Source: Flavobacteriaceae bacterium PS02334 (GTDB lineage: Bacteria > Bacteroidota > Bacteroidia > Flavobacteriales > Flavobacteriaceae). From it: a DNA stretch of 64,000 bases. The stretch is taken from positions 209,599-273,598 of the forward strand of contig JASCOH010000008.1 of the NCBI GenBank assembly GCA_029959295.1, in the 5' to 3' direction. Below the pieces are notes generated by a model. It saw nothing but the letters and a program-made list of their open reading frames with translations. It had not been told where the DNA came from and searched no databases. The position numbers were made by a program, and so were the translations under genes. Shown in pieces: positions 61,848 through 64,000 of the stretch (positions are counted from its first letter, which is position 1; every line of letters starts with the position of its first letter).

Positions 61848-64000
61848 ATGAAAAAAACATTACAACTTTCTTTCTTATTGCTTCTTGTTTCTATTACTGC
61901 TTTAGCGCAAAGCGATAAGTATTGGAAAAGAACCAATACCCAAGAATCATCAGCTGCGAGAGCATTGAAAAATAGAACTTTTCCAGAATCAAGTCTTTAT
62001 TACAATTTGAATCTAGAAACTTTTAGACAAGCAGTATCTTCTCTTAATGATGCTGGAAAAACGAGCAACGTTATCGTTTCTATTCCAAACATCGACGGCG
62101 AAATGGAGCAATTTAAAATTTGGGAATATTCAAATTTTGCACCAGAATTGCAAGCACAATTTCCAAATATTAGAGCATATGCAGGTGTTGGAATCAATGA
62201 CAAATCCTCTTCAATAAGAATCAGTATAGCTCCAAACGGAATCCAAACTATGGTTTTAAGAGGTGATAGAAAAACTGAATTTATGGAGCCTTACACTGTT
62301 GATGGTAAGGGTTATGCATTGTTTAATTCTTCTGAAGAAGCGCTTCCTTTTGCTTGTACAACTAAAGAAGATGCGCAATTGACCGAGCAATTATTAGATA
62401 TCAATAAATCTACTTTTTCAAATGCTCAAACATTAAAGACATTTAGATTGGCACTTTCTTGTACATCTGAATATACTACTTTCCATGGAGGTACTGTGGC
62501 TGGGGCTTTGGCCGCAATGAATGCAACAATGACAAGGGTTAATGGTGTTTTTGAAATTGATTTAGCAGTAAAATTAGAATTGATTCCTCAAGAGGCAAGC
62601 ATTATTTTTACAAATGCTTCTACTGATCCATATTCTATTCCATCAATTGGAAATAATCAAAATAATCCAACTTGGAATTTAGAATTGCAAAATACATTGA
62701 CTTCGCTAATTGGTAATGATGGATATGATATCGGTCACCTTTTCGGAGATTCAGGTGGTGGTGGAAATGCAGGATGTATTGGTTGTATCTGTGTTGATCC
62801 TACTACTGATGTGCCAAAAGGTAAAGGAAGTGGTTATACTTCTCCAGGAAACGGTATACCTGAAGGGGATACTTTTGATATTGATTATGTAGCACATGAA
62901 TTAGGACATCAACTAGGTGGTAATCATACTTTTTCTCACCGTGTTGAAGGTTACAATGTGAATGTTGAGCCTGGTGGTGGTTCAACAATCATGGCTTACG
63001 CAGGTATTACAGATTATAATATTCAGGCAAATTCTGATGATTATTTTACTTATAGAAGTATTTTACAAATTCAAACTAATTTAGCAACTAAAACTTGTGG
63101 TGTTAATACGCCTCTTGCAAATACGCCTCCTTCAGTTGGAATATTATCTAATTTTACTATTCCAATTAATACTCCTTTTGTATTGGTAGGAACTGGAAGT
63201 GATGCTGAAACAGATAGTGCTCTTACTTATACATGGGAGCAAAATAATAGCGGTACTTCTGCAACTATTGATGCAAATAGTTATGCATCACCAACAAAAA
63301 GGGTAGGGCCAAACTTTAGGTCTTTTCCTCCAAGCGCATCTCCTGTAAGATATTTCCCTTCTTTAAGCAATATTTTAGGAAATACTTTATCTACAAATAG
63401 TGAATCAATTTCAAGTGTAGCTAGAGCTTTGAATTTCACTCTAACAGCTAGAGATTATGGTGTTGGAGGTGGTCAAACAAGTACTGCTCAAATGGCGGTT
63501 ACTGTAAGTGCAACAGCTGGTCCATTTGATGTTACTTCACAGAATACCGATGGAATTGCATACTTTCCTGGTGATTCTAAAACTGTTACATGGACTGTGA
63601 ATAATACGAATATATTGACTGGAGCTGAAAATGTTGATATTTTGCTTTCTACTGATGGCGGATTGACTTATCCAACTGTTTTGGCAACAGCAACTCCTAA
63701 TGATGGAAGTGAAGCTATAACTATACCAAATGTTACTGGAGAATTTTGCAGAATTATGGTCAAACCAACAGCTAATGTTTTTTATGATGTTAATTCAAAA
63801 GCATTTTCAATAGGATATGAATGTAACGTGATTGCAAATACCACACCTCTTGCCATTCCTGATGGAGTAGGCGCAAGTGGTGGAGGAACTATCGTAGAAT
63901 CGGTAATAAATGTTCCTTCTTCAGGAACTGTCAATGATATCAAAATTAACGTAAATGCTACGCATTCCCGCATCGGAAATTTAAGGGTGACTCTTTTGCA
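61848..64000 (+). CDS. Secreted reprolysin-like metalloprotease (truncated at window edge)
   Basis: The ORF runs off the end of the window after about 717 codons. It has a signal peptide (MKKTLQLSFLLLLVSITALA, cleavage before QSDKYW), a propeptide of about 180 residues, and a catalytic metzincin domain with HELGHQLGGNH (H350, E351, H354, H360) followed by a Met-turn-like STIMAYAG. Beta-rich domains follow, including a CARDB- or Ig-like part (SADAETDSALTYTW-like), and the edge lies inside a proprotein convertase P-domain-like stretch (NVPSSGTVNDIKINVNATHS). A T9SS sorting domain is expected beyond the edge but cannot be seen. Full length is unknown. Confidence 0.88.
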   Translation, partial: MKKTLQLSFLLLLVSITALAQSDKYWKRTNTQESSAARALKNRTFPESSLYYNLNLETFRQAVSSLNDAGKTSNVIVSIPNIDGEMEQFKIWEYSNFAPELQAQFPNIRAYAGVGINDKSSSIRISIAPNGIQTMVLRGDRKTEFMEPYTVDGKGYALFNSSEEALPFACTTKEDAQLTEQLLDINKSTFSNAQTLKTFRLALSCTSEYTTFHGGTVAGALAAMNATMTRVNGVFEIDLAVKLELIPQEASIIFTNASTDPYSIPSIGNNQNNPTWNLELQNTLTSLIGNDGYDIGHLFGDSGGGGNAGCIGCICVDPTTDVPKGKGSGYTSPGNGIPEGDTFDIDYVAHELGHQLGGNHTFSHRVEGYNVNVEPGGGSTIMAYAGITDYNIQANSDDYFTYRSILQIQTNLATKTCGVNTPLANTPPSVGILSNFTIPINTPFVLVGTGSDAETDSALTYTWEQNNSGTSATIDANSYASPTKRVGPNFRSFPPSASPVRYFPSLSNILGNTLSTNSESISSVARALNFTLTARDYGVGGGQTSTAQMAVTVSATAGPFDVTSQNTDGIAYFPGDSKTVTWTVNNTNILTGAENVDILLSTDGGLTYPTVLATATPNDGSEAITIPNVTGEFCRIMVKPTANVFYDVNSKAFSIGYECNVIANTTPLAIPDGVGASGGGTIVESVINVPSSGTVNDIKINVNATHSRIGNLRVTLL

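Overview
The window looks like a chromosomal segment of a Flavobacteriaceae bacterium, most likely a Flavobacterium. The evidence is the AT-rich composition, Bacteroidota-type promoters (TAnnTTTG boxes), the absence of Shine-Dalgarno sequences, many type IX secretion (T9SS) C-terminal sorting domains, a DnaE polymerase carrying an N-terminal proofreading exonuclease, and family-specific genes (DUF3098, DUF4271, DUF4296, DUF6252). I see no prophage, insertion sequence, CRISPR array or rRNA operon. Most of the window is ordinary core genome with a secreted-protein section in the middle.

Layout. 1-4.6 kb: ftsX and a DUF3098 gene diverge from leuS. 4.6-5.2 kb: a block of 121-bp tandem repeats and an orphan terminator. 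5.3-9.8 kb: a membrane zinc peptidase, an Lrp-type regulator, a saccharopine dehydrogenase-like enzyme, a secreted protein and DUF423. 9.9-16.8 kb: pckA, hemD, DUF4271, a polyprenol-phosphate mannosyltransferase / dihydroorotase / DUF4296 operon, and an epimerase. 17.2-19.8 kb: tyrS and a LuxE-like acyltransferase. 19.8-26.8 kb: secreted T9SS clients, including an M43 metalloprotease and three proteins with closely related sorting domains. 26.9-32.9 kb: a surface lipoprotein and TonB-dependent receptor diverging from a PhoB/PhoR-like two-component system. 32.9-38.8 kb: glycosyltransferases, trmB, a LysE-type transporter, an alkyltransferase-like protein and aquaporin Z. 38.8-42.8 kb: an assimilatory sulfate operon (cysH-cysD-cysN-TSUP transporter) with an attenuator-like leader. 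43-50.5 kb: small proteins, a secreted M36 protease, tRNA-Asp, a DUF58 protein, thioredoxin and a WG-repeat lipoprotein. 50.5-55 kb: dnaE. 55-61.4 kb: an RNA-binding protein, rpsP-rimM, trmN6, a hydrolase, glutaryl-CoA dehydrogenase and DUF3050. 61.8 kb to the edge: a truncated secreted metalloprotease.

The observations I rank highest are these. (1) Both aminoacyl-tRNA synthetase genes are compositional mosaics: leuS has a ~27% G+C segment enlarging the region before its KMSKS loop, and tyrS has a ~27% G+C 3' third ending in a ~109-residue C-terminal extension I do not recognise. (2) The cysHDN leader encodes an 18-residue peptide with an early Cys codon, and its RNA can form mutually exclusive anti-terminator and terminator hairpins. 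(3) Five TGTTACT-like boxes at an exact 11-bp period lie between the TonB receptor and the response regulator, which is PHO-box architecture. (4) An A8 tract puts the signal peptide of a T9SS client out of frame. (5) A dispersed repeat is read in frame inside leuS.
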